Assembly (NCBI RefSeq): GCF_030053775.1
Contig: NZ_CP125670.1
Coordinates: forward strand, 1 to 64,000
DNA: 64,000 nucleotides
Source: Acinetobacter corruptisaponis
GTDB lineage: Bacteria > Pseudomonadota > Gammaproteobacteria > Pseudomonadales > Moraxellaceae
Reading direction: 5' to 3'
Part shown: piece after piece, positions 55,549 to 64,000 of the stretch
Layout of the letters: each line of letters starts with the position of its first letter
Numbering within the stretch: position 1 is the stretch's first letter
Translations under genes and position numbers: made by a program
The notes under the pieces: generated by a model
The model's input: the letters and a program-made list of their open reading frames with translations, nothing else
Databases searched by the model: none
Told to the model about the DNA's origin: nothing

Positions 55549-55772
55549 TTTATAGTAGTACGTAATGTATTGCAAAAATATCTAAATTAAATAACTTTAA
55601 GGGGAAAGAGGGTTATAGGAATTCTTTATTTTTATTACTCTAAACAAGAAATATATCATGCATTTATTTAAGTTATCAGTATCATCTACAAAAAGTTAAG
55701 ATCAAGGGCATATAATTAAGAAATGTCTAGCTATATGCCTTGATATCTATTTGAGGAAAGTGCTATCTGTTT

Positions 55773-57461
55773 TTAACAGCAACTTGTAGTGTTATCTTCA
55801 AATGCACTTAATCGGCAGAAACAGGATGCTTCAATATTAATATCAGCCGAGGCAAGTGCTATATCACGTTGCAGCGAAATATCTCGAGCTTCTTTCTCTA
55901 GACCTAGTTTTGCTAAACACTCATAAAGTCCATGAAGACTCCATACATTGTTAGGGCGAATTCGGCGACGTCCAAGGTCACCTTCTAGCCCCAGTTCAAT
56001 CCGATATTCTTGGGCTGCTACTTCAAAGTTTCCTTGTTCCATATTAAGTGCGCAGAATGCATGCCGAACTGGTTGTAACCAAGCTGGAGGATCACAATAA
56101 GGAAGAGCATCTTCTAATTTAATGCCTTCTCGCAAGATTGCGAATGCTTCTTTCGTATTACCTTTACGATACTCAATTTCGCCATGAATCATTTTGGCAG
56201 CAATTTTTAAAGCTTCGACCTCTTTAACAGGTATAGAGTTAAAGCGCTCTTCTGATACATTAGCTACTGCTTTTATAAAAGACTCTCTTTCTTTTTCGGC
56301 CTCTTTAACTCTTCTTAATGAAGCAAATGCTATGCCTTTTGCGTAGTGAATCATTGCGGTTGTGGAACTATATAGACCTTTATCTTTAGGTAGCTCAAGT
56401 TTCAGAATATCTTCCCACATGCCAAATCTAATCATAACATGTGGTAGTGTTGTGCAATGGCTTTCAGTTAAATTAGCCATTGGCGGTGTAGTGATATGTA
56501 GTACTTCGGGTGTTAAAATGTCATTGATACGATGAGCCATAAATAACGCTTCCTGTGATTTACCTGCCATCATTGCACCATAAGCACCTACCATTAAATT
56601 ATGAACGCGATACAAGATATTCCAACCACCTGGATTCTTTTCTCTAGAAAAATATCTTTCATCGGCTGCGATTGCATCAAGATTAGAATAAACCACTCGA
56701 CGCCAATCTCCGCATGCATTATCAATATGTGTGGACATATGGGCTAAATGTGACCCATCAGGTGATAAATTACGAAGGTTATCAGCAGCTGGCAATGCAA
56801 CTTCAGGATAAGGTGACATTTCCATTAAATGTATATAGAGATGATTAATTACAGGATGACGATTTGCCCCAGGTTTAGTGAAAGCAACTTCAAGCACGTT
56901 TCTAGCTTCAACTGTACCTAAACCTATGGCTTCACCGGTATCTAAATCCCACAATTTACGAGGGCTCAAGCACATGAGTGCATCTGCAAACATTGCAGCT
57001 GCATCAAGATCATTAGAATATTTTTCATAAAATGATCTCATAGCTTGAGCATATGCAAAATTCAGCTCATGAAAGTCTTGTTCATCTATAGTCACGTGTT
57101 TTGGAAAGCGTGGAGCAAGGGCATCAATTAAATCTTTCTCAAATTGTGTCGCATTATGAGTCGCTGCTAACTTTGCTTGTTCCATAATTTCATTAATATA
57201 TGGAATGGTATTCTGTAAGTCTGAAGGATCAAATAAATGCCAAGCTTTATTGTAATTTGGACCAGATGCAAAGGCGATGCCCCAATAAGCCATTGCGCAT
57301 TTTGCATCATGTTCTAGAGCTTTCTTAAAACAATTTATGGCTTCACTCGGATTGAAACAATATGTCCATAATAAGCCACGATCAAACCAAAGTTGAGTAT
57401 CAGGAGATGACGTAGTTATTTGACGCTGGTAATCTCCTAAATTGTAGTATTTATCAGACAT
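55773..57461 (-). CDS. TPR-repeat protein, 562 aa
   Basis: A soluble protein with tetratricopeptide-type repeats, clearest at about residues 25-65 (WFDRGLLWTYCFNPSEAINC, FKKALEHDAKCAMAYWGIA) and again near the C-terminus. The middle has several histidines (HLYIHLMEM, SHLAHMSTHID) and the C-terminus has cysteines (ASCFCRLS, SCC) that could bind metal. ATG 57461 is preferred, with GGAG at good spacing; the longer frame from 57530 overlaps the CDF gene. It is 40 bp behind the CDF exporter. Its role is unknown. Confidence 0.65.
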   Translation of the reverse strand: MSDKYYNLGDYQRQITTSSPDTQLWFDRGLLWTYCFNPSEAINCFKKALEHDAKCAMAYWGIAFASGPNYNKAWHLFDPSDLQNTIPYINEIMEQAKLAATHNATQFEKDLIDALAPRFPKHVTIDEQDFHELNFAYAQAMRSFYEKYSNDLDAAAMFADALMCLSPRKLWDLDTGEAIGLGTVEARNVLEVAFTKPGANRHPVINHLYIHLMEMSPYPEVALPAADNLRNLSPDGSHLAHMSTHIDNACGDWRRVVYSNLDAIAADERYFSREKNPGGWNILYRVHNLMVGAYGAMMAGKSQEALFMAHRINDILTPEVLHITTPPMANLTESHCTTLPHVMIRFGMWEDILKLELPKDKGLYSSTTAMIHYAKGIAFASLRRVKEAEKERESFIKAVANVSEERFNSIPVKEVEALKIAAKMIHGEIEYRKGNTKEAFAILREGIKLEDALPYCDPPAWLQPVRHAFCALNMEQGNFEVAAQEYRIELGLEGDLGRRRIRPNNVWSLHGLYECLAKLGLEKEARDISLQRDIALASADINIEASCFCRLSAFEDNTTSCC

Positions 57462-57501
57462 TAAAGTCTCCTCATCAGTGAATAACAATAAAGATTTAAG
57501 G

Positions 57502-58506
57502 TTAGTGATTATGTCCAGCGTGTGGATCAATTTGAGTTGGGTTTTCTAAGCTACAAGTACTATTGCCTTGCCAATCAATGGCTATAGTTGGATGTTCAAT
57601 AGAAAATTTGGATTTTAGCTCATTCTCAATGTTGAGAGTTAATGTCGCGAGGTCAACTCCATCTTTGGGTTTGACATGCAACGTTGCCATAGATCTACCT
57701 GATGTAATCATCCAAATATGTATATGGGTAATTTTTTCAATACCACTTACATTTTTCAAAAGATATTCAGTGATCTCTTGGGCATTAGCATTCTCAGGAG
57801 CACCCTCAAGTAAAATATGAAGAGTACGTTTAAATAAAGACCATGCGCTGCGTAGTACAAGTAAAGAAACTAGAACAGATAAAATTGGATCGATAGGAGT
57901 CCAGCCTGTGTACCAAATCACTATGGCAGCAATAATTGCTCCAACAGAGCCGAGTAAATCGCCCATTACATGGAGAATAGCTCCTTTAACATTGACATGT
58001 TCTGTATCGCCTCTTGTTAAGTACCATAAAACAAATAAGTTAACGAGCATACCTATAATAGCAACGATAAACATCGGTCCTGCCATGACAGGTTGAGGTG
58101 ATTGAAAGCGTTCAATAGCCTCATAAATAATCCATCCAACGATTGCGAATAATGTAAGAGAATTCATTAAGCCAGCAATAACTTCGAATCGCATGTATCC
58201 AAATGTTTTTGAATTATCTGCAATGCGGCGACCGAAACGAAAGGCAGCATAAGCTAAACCTAAGGCAACGGCATCTGTAAGCATATGCCCTGCATCAGCC
58301 AGAAGTGCGAGTGAACCAGAGATGATTCCTCCAGTGGCTTCTACAAGCATGAACCCGAAAATGATAAAAAACGAAATCAGAATTTTTCTTTCGTTTCCGT
58401 TACTCACATCAGGAACATGTGAATGATCATGACCTTCATGCGAATGATCATGACCTTCATGCGAATGATCATGACATTTATGATTGTGATCGCGTTGATT
58501 ACTCAT
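57502..58506 (-). CDS. czcD: CDF-family divalent cation exporter (CzcD-like)
   Basis: A 334-aa cation diffusion facilitator with six predicted helices. It has GHMLTD in helix 2 and HVMGD in helix 5, the HxxxD pairs of zinc-transporting CDFs. An exceptionally His-rich N-terminus contains HEGHDHS repeats, and the tail ends in DPHAGHNH. It would export Zn(II), Co(II) or Cd(II) against protons. A near-perfect palindrome 25 bp upstream is a probable ArsR operator. Confidence 0.9.
   Translation of the reverse strand: MSNQRDHNHKCHDHSHEGHDHSHEGHDHSHVPDVSNGNERKILISFFIIFGFMLVEATGGIISGSLALLADAGHMLTDAVALGLAYAAFRFGRRIADNSKTFGYMRFEVIAGLMNSLTLFAIVGWIIYEAIERFQSPQPVMAGPMFIVAIIGMLVNLFVLWYLTRGDTEHVNVKGAILHVMGDLLGSVGAIIAAIVIWYTGWTPIDPILSVLVSLLVLRSAWSLFKRTLHILLEGAPENANAQEITEYLLKNVSGIEKITHIHIWMITSGRSMATLHVKPKDGVDLATLTLNIENELKSKFSIEHPTIAIDWQGNSTCSLENPTQIDPHAGHNH
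58421..58475. repeat. 21-bp tandem repeat in the CDF N-terminus
   Basis: GAATGATCATGACCTTCATG plus C occurs at 58421-58441 and 58442-58462, with a partial third copy at 58463-58475. It encodes the HEGHDHS repeats, so copy-number change would alter the metal-binding tail in frame. Confidence 0.8.
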
Positions 58507-58531
58507 GTATAAAAACCTAACATGTATATAT

Positions 58532-58563
58532 TTTTACATATGAATATATGTTCATATGTAAAA
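58532..58563. promoter_or_regulatory. Likely ArsR/SmtB operator before the CDF operon
   Basis: Arms TTTTACATATGAA (58532-58544) and TTCATATGTAAAA (58551-58563) are perfectly complementary. The core ATATGAACATATATTCATAT (minus-strand view) is the classic SmtB/CzrA-type site. Confidence 0.75.
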
Positions 58564-58864
58564 ATTGTCAAATTTAATTTATTAATTTTAATATAATCAA
58601 TGGCATGTGCCATTTTTGAGCTAATAGGGAATCAAATTTTCTAAAGTAATACTGTTTTTACTTATTCTAAGAGAAATTTCTACTTAGGATAAAATGAATA
58701 ATTTGACAGTCTAATACTGGAGGGATATTGCATGAATTTAATTTCCATAGACGGAGGTATGTTTTATAAAGCTGAAAAAACGGACTATTAAACTTATAGA
58801 AATTCACTTTTTAATAATTCATATAAATATATGTTCATTTGTATAATCTATTCAGATCACCCTA
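58564..58864. other. Non-coding stretch between divergent efflux operons
   Basis: No normal-sized gene. At about 58825-58842 is AATATATGTTCATTTGTA, which repeats 17 of 18 bases of the operator at 58543-58560, so the ArsR protein may also bind in front of the RND pump. A 19-codon ORF at 58732-58791 with GGAGGG upstream could be a leader peptide or chance. Confidence 0.5.
58732..58791 (+). CDS. Possible 19-aa leader peptide
   Basis: ATG 58732 has GGAGGG 7 nt upstream and encodes MNLISIDGGMFYKAEKTDY. There is no other evidence for translation. If real it would precede the RND pump promoter. Confidence 0.2.
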   Translation: MNLISIDGGMFYKAEKTDY

Positions 58865-58895
58865 TTGACCTTCCAATTATTGGAAACATTAGCAT
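58865..58895 (+). promoter_or_regulatory. MerR/CueR-type promoter of the HAE1 RND pump
   Basis: TTGACC (58865-58870), a 19-bp spacer with the dyad TTCCAATTATTGGAA and TAGCAT (58890-58895). Confidence 0.75.
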
Positions 58896-58956
58896 GTGTG
58901 CAACTGCTACAGAAACCTATCCAGAGTGATGTAGCTTTGCATAAAAGGTGAATATC

Positions 58957-60138
58957 ATGAAAAAACGAATGACAGCGGTTGCTGTAGCAGTAGTGATTGC
59001 TATCTCAGGTGGTCTGCTGTACACAGCAAAAAATATATCGGATCAACCCAAGCAACAAGCTAGTTCAGCTCAAATGCCTATTCCTCAGGTTCCAGTTGCG
59101 GAAGTAATTACACAAGAACTTAATCCAACTGCCGAATATACAGGCTACTTATCGGCACCACAAAGCGTTGAAATCAAGTCCCGAGTCGGTGGTGTCATTA
59201 ATAGTGTTAGTGTTCCTGAGGGCAGTTATGTTCGTAAGGGACAGGTATTATTTAAAATTGATCCTGCACCTTTTCAGGTTGCTCTGAAGACAGCCCAGGC
59301 ACGACTGAAAGCAGCAGAGGTTCAGTATAGCCAGGCTGTTCTGGATTTTAACCGGGCAAATAAACTGGTCGAAAGTGGTGCCGTCTCCAATAAGGTTTAT
59401 GACGATGCACTGGCAACCAAAAATAACCGTCAGGCTCAAGTACAGGAGGCTCAGGCAGCCGTCAGTGCAGCGAAGCTGGATTTATCTTATACCAATATTA
59501 CAGCACCGATTTCAGGACGTATTGACCGTGTTCTTGTCACCAGTGGTAACTTGATTGCAGGTGGAAATACAGGCAATGCCACAGCCTTAACCACCATCGT
59601 TTCAGTCAATCCGCTGTATGTTTATTTTGACCTTGATGAAAAAACCTTTCTCAATCTAAAGGGACAAAATAAATCTGGACAATTCAACTTGCCAATCGAA
59701 ATGGGATTGGCAAATACAGAAACTTATCCTTATACAGGGAAATTAAACTTTGTAAGTACTCAAATTGACCAGCGTACAGGGACGCTACGGGTTAGGGCAT
59801 CTATTACCAATGATTCAGGTGAATTAGCACCAGGTATGTTTGCCAGAGTTAAGCTGACCACTGGAAATAAACAGTCCACCATTCTGATAGATGATCAGGC
59901 GGTGGGTACAGATCAGGGCAATAATTTTGTTCTGGTTCTTGGTTCGAATAATACGGTTGAATTTAGGCCTGTAACACTTGGCTCGGTCGTTGATGGATTG
60001 CGGATTATTAGCAGTGGTCTGCAAACTGGCGATAAAGTCATTATTAAAGGGCTGGTTCGCCCAGGAATGCAGGTCAAGCCAAATATCGTTCCAATGCAAA
60101 CGCCTACTCCGACTGAAAGTGCCGCACAGGGGAAATAA
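58957..60138 (+). CDS. RND efflux periplasmic adaptor, AcrA/MexA type
   Basis: A 393-aa membrane-fusion protein with an N-terminal hydrophobic segment (AVAVAVVIAISGGLLYTA). The lipoyl/hairpin region is clear (SRVGGVINSVSVPEGSYVRK, GQVLFKIDPAPFQ, coiled coil to about 175, LDLSYTNITAPISGRIDRVL). It is of the HAE1 drug-efflux kind, not the CzcB kind. I use ATG 58957, with AAGGTG 6 nt upstream, over a GTG at 58948. It ends 3 bp before the permease start. Confidence 0.88.
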   Translation: MKKRMTAVAVAVVIAISGGLLYTAKNISDQPKQQASSAQMPIPQVPVAEVITQELNPTAEYTGYLSAPQSVEIKSRVGGVINSVSVPEGSYVRKGQVLFKIDPAPFQVALKTAQARLKAAEVQYSQAVLDFNRANKLVESGAVSNKVYDDALATKNNRQAQVQEAQAAVSAAKLDLSYTNITAPISGRIDRVLVTSGNLIAGGNTGNATALTTIVSVNPLYVYFDLDEKTFLNLKGQNKSGQFNLPIEMGLANTETYPYTGKLNFVSTQIDQRTGTLRVRASITNDSGELAPGMFARVKLTTGNKQSTILIDDQAVGTDQGNNFVLVLGSNNTVEFRPVTLGSVVDGLRIISSGLQTGDKVIIKGLVRPGMQVKPNIVPMQTPTPTESAAQGK

Positions 60139-60141
60139 GCC

Positions 60142-63100
60142 ATGAAGAATTTCCCTCATTTCTTTGTTAATCGGCCAATATTTGCGGTCGTGATCTCTGT
60201 GCTGATCGTCATTCTCGGTGCTTTATCACTGTTTAAACTGCCATTGAGTGAATATCCAGCCATTACACCACCGACTGTACAGGTCATGGCAAGTTATCCT
60301 GGTGCCAACCCCAAAATCATTGCCGAGACGGTTTCCTCCCCTCTGGAACAAGCCGTGAACGGTGTTGAGAACATGTTGTATATGAGTTCTCAAACCGCAG
60401 CCGATGGCAAGATGGTACTGACCGTCACCTTTAAACAGGGTACAGACCCTGATAAAGCACAGATACAGGTACAAAACAGGGTTTCTCGTGCATTGCCACG
60501 CTTACCTGAAGAAGTTCAACGCATTGGTGTGGTCACTGAAAAAACCTCACCCGATATTCTCATGGTCATCAATTTGGTGTCATCCAACAAGAATCATGAT
60601 CCACTATATTTGTCCAACTATGCACTGTTAAATGTGCGTGATGAGCTTGCACGTTTACCAGGTGTTGGAAATATCGAGATTGGTGGTGCTGGTGAATATT
60701 CGATGCGTGTCTGGATTGATCCTGAAAAAGTGGCTGCCCGTGGTTTAACCGCCAATGATGTGGTTGCAGCCATTCGTGAACAAAACATGCAGGTTGCTGC
60801 GGGTTCTGTTGGTCAACAACCAAATACAACATCGGCCTATCAAGTTACTGTTAATACGCTGGGACGTTTAACCACTGAAGAGCAATTCAGTGAAATCGTG
60901 GTTAAAGCTGGTGACACTGGACAAATCACACGCCTGAAAGATGTTGCACGAATTGAACTGGGTTCTGATGCTTATACCATGCGAGCTTTACTGGATGGTA
61001 AGCCAACATCTGCCTTACAAATCTTTATGACACCAGGTGCCAATGCACTCGATGTTTCAAGTGAAGTCCGTGAAACGATGGCAGAATTGAAGAAAAGCTT
61101 CCCTGACGGTGTGGATTATAAAATTCCTTATGATCCAAATATTTTCGTAAAAGCTTCTTTGAAATCAGTCATTACCACTCTGTTAGAAGCCATTGCACTG
61201 GTTGTGCTTGTTGTCATCCTGTTCCTGCAAACATGGCGTGCATCCATTATTCCTTTAATTGCCGTTCCCGTTTCACTGATTGGTACGTTTGCAATTATGT
61301 ATTATTTCGGCTTCTCCCTAAATACATTGACCTTATTTGGACTGGTACTGTCGATTGGTATTGTGGTCGATGATGCAATTGTGGTGGTGGAGAACGTAGA
61401 ACGGCATATTGCATTAGGCGAATCACCAAAAGAAGCTGCCCGTAAGGCAATGTCTGAGGTGACAGGGCCAATTATCGCGATTACTGCGGTTTTATCTGCT
61501 GTATTTATTCCATCGGCATTTCTTACAGGATTGCAGGGTGAGTTCTATCGCCAATTTGCCTTGACCATTGCGATTTCAACCATCTTATCTGCAATCAACT
61601 CTTTAACACTTTCACCAGCTTTAGCAGGTATCTTGCTTAAACCACATCAAGCTGGAAATAAAAAACGTGATTTAACCGAACGCTTATTTGGTTGGTTCTT
61701 TAGAGGATTCAATCGGTTCTTTGATAAGGCATCGGACAAATATGTAGGTGCAGTCCGCAAGGGGGTACGTTTAAGTGCCATCATGCTGATTTTGTATGTA
61801 GGTTTTCTTGGCCTAACTTGGTTAGGTTTTAACAAAGTGCCGCAAGGCTTTGTTCCTGCACAGGACAAGTATTATCTAGTTGGTATCGCCCAGTTACCTA
61901 CAGGCGCATCTTTAGACCGCACAGAAGCTGTAGTTAAACAGATGACGGAAATTGCACTGAATGAACCTGGTGTGGAAAGCGTCATGGCATTCCCAGGCTT
62001 TACACCAAGTGGTCCAGTCAATGTACCAAACTCTGCCTTGATGTTTGCCATGCTTGATCCATTTGAGGCTCGTCAGGACCCCTCATTATCAGCAGGAGCA
62101 ATTGCTGGAAAATTAATGGGTAAATTCAGTCAGATTCCTGACGGATTTGCGGGCATCTTTCCACCACCACCAGTACCTGGCTTAGGTTCTATGGGCGGAT
62201 TCAAGCTACAAATTGAAGATCGGGCTGGTTTAGGCTTTGAAACACTGGCACGTGTACAGGGCGAGATTATGGCGAAAGCCTCTCAGACGCCTGAACTTGT
62301 CGGTATGCTTGCGAGTTTCCAGGCAAATGCTCCACAGATTGAAGTTGATATTGACCGTGTAAAAGCGAAGTCACAAGGTGTACCACTGACCGATATTTTT
62401 GAAACACTACAAATCAATCTGGGGTCAATCTATATCAATGACTTTAATCGGTTTGGTCGTACTTATCGTGTAATTGCTCAGGCAGATTCCCCATTCCGTA
62501 TGCAACCAGAGAACATTAATCTGTTAAAGGTGAGAAATGCAGCGGGAGACATGATTCCGCTTTCGACCTTTGTCACGATTAAGCGTAGTTCTGGCCCTGA
62601 TCGTGTTATGCACTATAACAGTTTCCCATCAGCCGATATTAGTGGTAACGCTGCATCAGGTTATTCATCTGGTCAGGCAACTGCCGCAATTGAAAAAATT
62701 GTGCAGGAAACATTGCCACAAGGTATGACCTATGAATGGACCGATCTGGTCTATCAGGAAAAGAATACAGGCAATACTGCGGTCATGGTTTTTGCTCTAG
62801 CAATTATTTTGGCGTTCCTTTTCCTTGCAGCTCAATACAACAGTTGGTCAATGCCTTTTGCAGTATTACTTATTGCACCAATGGCCTTGTTATCTGCGAT
62901 TGTAGGTGTTTGGGTAACTGGTAGTGATAACAACATCTTTACCCAGATTGGCTTTGTTGTTCTGGTGGGACTTGCTGCAAAAAATGCCATCTTAATTGTG
63001 GAGTTTGCCCGAGCCAAAGAGGATGAGGGTTTGAATCCTTTTGATGCAGTACTTGAAGCAGCCCGATTAAGATTACGCCCGATTCTAATGACCTCAATTG

Positions 63101-63306
63101 CATTTATTGCTGGTGTGATACCACTGGTATTAGCCACAGGTGCTGGTGCAGAAATGCGTCATGCCATGGGTATCGCTGTTTTCTCTGGAATGCTGGGCGT
63201 GACAATCTTTGGTTTGCTGTTTACACCCATTTTCTATGTCGTCATTCGTAATTTTATTCTGCGTAGAGAACAGGCCAAAGCACTGGTACAGGAGGGTTCA
63301 AAATGA
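60142..63306 (+). CDS. RND multidrug efflux permease, HAE1 family
   Basis: A 1054-aa inner-membrane transporter of the AcrB/MexB/AdeB class. It starts MKNFPHFFVNRPIFAVVISV, a typical HAE1 N-terminus. Helix 4 has SIGIVVDDAIVVVENVERHI with the two proton-relay aspartates. The pore domain contains SNYALLNVRDELARLPGVG. This points to organic substrates rather than metal ions, although its promoter is of metal-regulated type. It overlaps the outer-membrane gene by 4 bp. Confidence 0.9.
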   Translation: MKNFPHFFVNRPIFAVVISVLIVILGALSLFKLPLSEYPAITPPTVQVMASYPGANPKIIAETVSSPLEQAVNGVENMLYMSSQTAADGKMVLTVTFKQGTDPDKAQIQVQNRVSRALPRLPEEVQRIGVVTEKTSPDILMVINLVSSNKNHDPLYLSNYALLNVRDELARLPGVGNIEIGGAGEYSMRVWIDPEKVAARGLTANDVVAAIREQNMQVAAGSVGQQPNTTSAYQVTVNTLGRLTTEEQFSEIVVKAGDTGQITRLKDVARIELGSDAYTMRALLDGKPTSALQIFMTPGANALDVSSEVRETMAELKKSFPDGVDYKIPYDPNIFVKASLKSVITTLLEAIALVVLVVILFLQTWRASIIPLIAVPVSLIGTFAIMYYFGFSLNTLTLFGLVLSIGIVVDDAIVVVENVERHIALGESPKEAARKAMSEVTGPIIAITAVLSAVFIPSAFLTGLQGEFYRQFALTIAISTILSAINSLTLSPALAGILLKPHQAGNKKRDLTERLFGWFFRGFNRFFDKASDKYVGAVRKGVRLSAIMLILYVGFLGLTWLGFNKVPQGFVPAQDKYYLVGIAQLPTGASLDRTEAVVKQMTEIALNEPGVESVMAFPGFTPSGPVNVPNSALMFAMLDPFEARQDPSLSAGAIAGKLMGKFSQIPDGFAGIFPPPPVPGLGSMGGFKLQIEDRAGLGFETLARVQGEIMAKASQTPELVGMLASFQANAPQIEVDIDRVKAKSQGVPLTDIFETLQINLGSIYINDFNRFGRTYRVIAQADSPFRMQPENINLLKVRNAAGDMIPLSTFVTIKRSSGPDRVMHYNSFPSADISGNAASGYSSGQATAAIEKIVQETLPQGMTYEWTDLVYQEKNTGNTAVMVFALAIILAFLFLAAQYNSWSMPFAVLLIAPMALLSAIVGVWVTGSDNNIFTQIGFVVLVGLAAKNAILIVEFARAKEDEGLNPFDAVLEAARLRLRPILMTSIAFIAGVIPLVLATGAGAEMRHAMGIAVFSGMLGVTIFGLLFTPIFYVVIRNFILRREQAKALVQEGSK

Positions 63307-64000
63307 AAAATTTAACACTTCATTTAAACCGATACACCTTCCTCAAGAAAATGAGTGTACTAACCACTGCCACTATTCTTGCAGGATGTTCAATGGCACC
63401 CATATATGAGCGACCTGTCTCTCCTGTGTCGGAACACTATCCAACAGGAGAGGCTTATCCAGGGCTGCAAGTGAACAATGGAAAGCAAACAGTCGCAGCC
63501 GATATTGGCTGGCGTGACTTTTATACCGATCCTGTCTTACTCCAACTCATCGATCATGCATTGAAAAACAATCATGATTTTAAGGTGACAGCTTTAAATG
63601 TTGAGGCGATAGAAGCACAGTATCGTATTCGTCGTGCTGACCGTTTACCGCATGTGGGTGTTACCGCAGAGTCAGCCAGTCAGCGTTTACCGTCTGATCT
63701 TGCTTATAACCCCCGCATGTATCAGGTTGGTGTTACTTCGGTCGCATGGGAAGTCGATTTATGGGGCCGAGTACGCAGTCTGAGTGATCAGGCTTTACAG
63801 AACTATTTGGCTTCTAAAGAGGTCCAGACAGCATCACAGTTAAGTCTGGTATCCGCAGTTGCTAATGCTTATCTGGTCTATAAGGCCGATCAGGAAACGT
63901 TAGGTTTAACCAAGGCGACTTTGGCGACACAGCAGAAATCCTATGACTTGACCAGGAAACTTGTTGATGTTGGTAATGCAACCCGATTTGATTTACGTCA
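63303..64000 (+). CDS. NodT/OprM-type outer-membrane efflux lipoprotein (partial)
   Basis: The frame is open from ATG 63303 (ATGA overlap with the permease stop) to the end of the window. The N-terminus has a lipobox in TATILAGCSMAPIYERP. ADIGWRDFYTDPVLLQLID and the AWEVDLWGRVRSLSDQAL block follow, both characteristic of OprM/AdeK-like channels. About 232 of an expected 460-490 residues are visible. It completes a tripartite pump. Confidence 0.88.
   Translation, partial: MKNLTLHLNRYTFLKKMSVLTTATILAGCSMAPIYERPVSPVSEHYPTGEAYPGLQVNNGKQTVAADIGWRDFYTDPVLLQLIDHALKNNHDFKVTALNVEAIEAQYRIRRADRLPHVGVTAESASQRLPSDLAYNPRMYQVGVTSVAWEVDLWGRVRSLSDQALQNYLASKEVQTASQLSLVSAVANAYLVYKADQETLGLTKATLATQQKSYDLTRKLVDVGNATRFDLR

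Noticed and set aside
58421..58475. Short direct repeats as a CRISPR array
   Set aside because: Repeats are contiguous without spacers and encode a His-rich protein segment.

Overview
The window looks like accessory DNA of an Acinetobacter, most likely from a large plasmid or an island (inference). It is AT-rich, and its insertion sequences resemble Acinetobacter types (an IS5-family element like IS17, two copies of an IS3-family element, an IS1-family element). It also carries a tni transposition module of the kind found in AbaR-type resistance islands. Fragments and complete copies of plasmid-type genes (a topoisomerase remnant, a TOPRIM primase, a lytic transglycosylase) favour a conjugative plasmid. 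No rRNA, tRNA or CRISPR array was seen.

Region 1 (1-14050) is catabolic. It holds a flavin monoamine oxidase, an amidase, an HD protein, a thioesterase, an alpha/beta hydrolase paired with a PF10118-type hydrolase, and a divergent HxlR regulator. After small hypothetical genes, a truncated umuC and an IS17-like element come a second monoamine oxidase, a frameshifted coniferyl-aldehyde-type dehydrogenase and the C-terminal remnant of a third monoamine oxidase. The likely theme is amine to aldehyde to acid. Region 2 (14051-24998) starts with an IS3-family element sitting on a junction between the amine oxidase remnant and a topoisomerase remnant. It continues with plasmid-type genes: an AcrVA2-like anti-CRISPR candidate, unknown proteins, a lipoprotein, a transglycosylase and a primase. 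A 37-bp palindrome lies next to a promoter.

Region 3 (24999-33721) is a Tn7-like/Tn6022-like transposon end. It has a TGTCATTT terminus with subterminal repeats, then tniC (TnsA-like), tniA, tniB, tniD (TniQ) and tniE. tniE is split by an IS1-family element with a perfect 8-bp duplication. Directly behind tniE lies a two-gene CBASS-like anti-phage module, a Cap15-type membrane beta-barrel effector and a CD-NTase, arranged convergently with overlapping 3' ends. The right end of the transposon was not found.

Region 4 (33722-64000) is a metal resistance region. It contains a tandem DUF305 lipoprotein, a ferredoxin, czcCBA-type heavy-metal RND efflux (czcC split by the second IS3 copy), a HupE-like protein, a membrane anchor protein, an MFS exporter, an HMA copper chaperone, copA-cueR, a SmtB/CzrA-type ArsR repressor, a CDF exporter with a TPR protein, and an HAE1-type RND pump running off the window. 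Four promoters in this region share a TTGACC -35, a 19-bp dyad spacer and a -10, the architecture of MerR-family (CueR) promoters. They would make DUF305, the HMA protein, copA and the HAE1 pump one regulon under the local CueR. A near-perfect 32-bp palindrome ahead of the CDF operon fits the ArsR repressor. An inserted block (EamA transporter, PNPOx-like protein, broken LysR gene, HNH-domain protein of defence type) separates the chaperone from copA.
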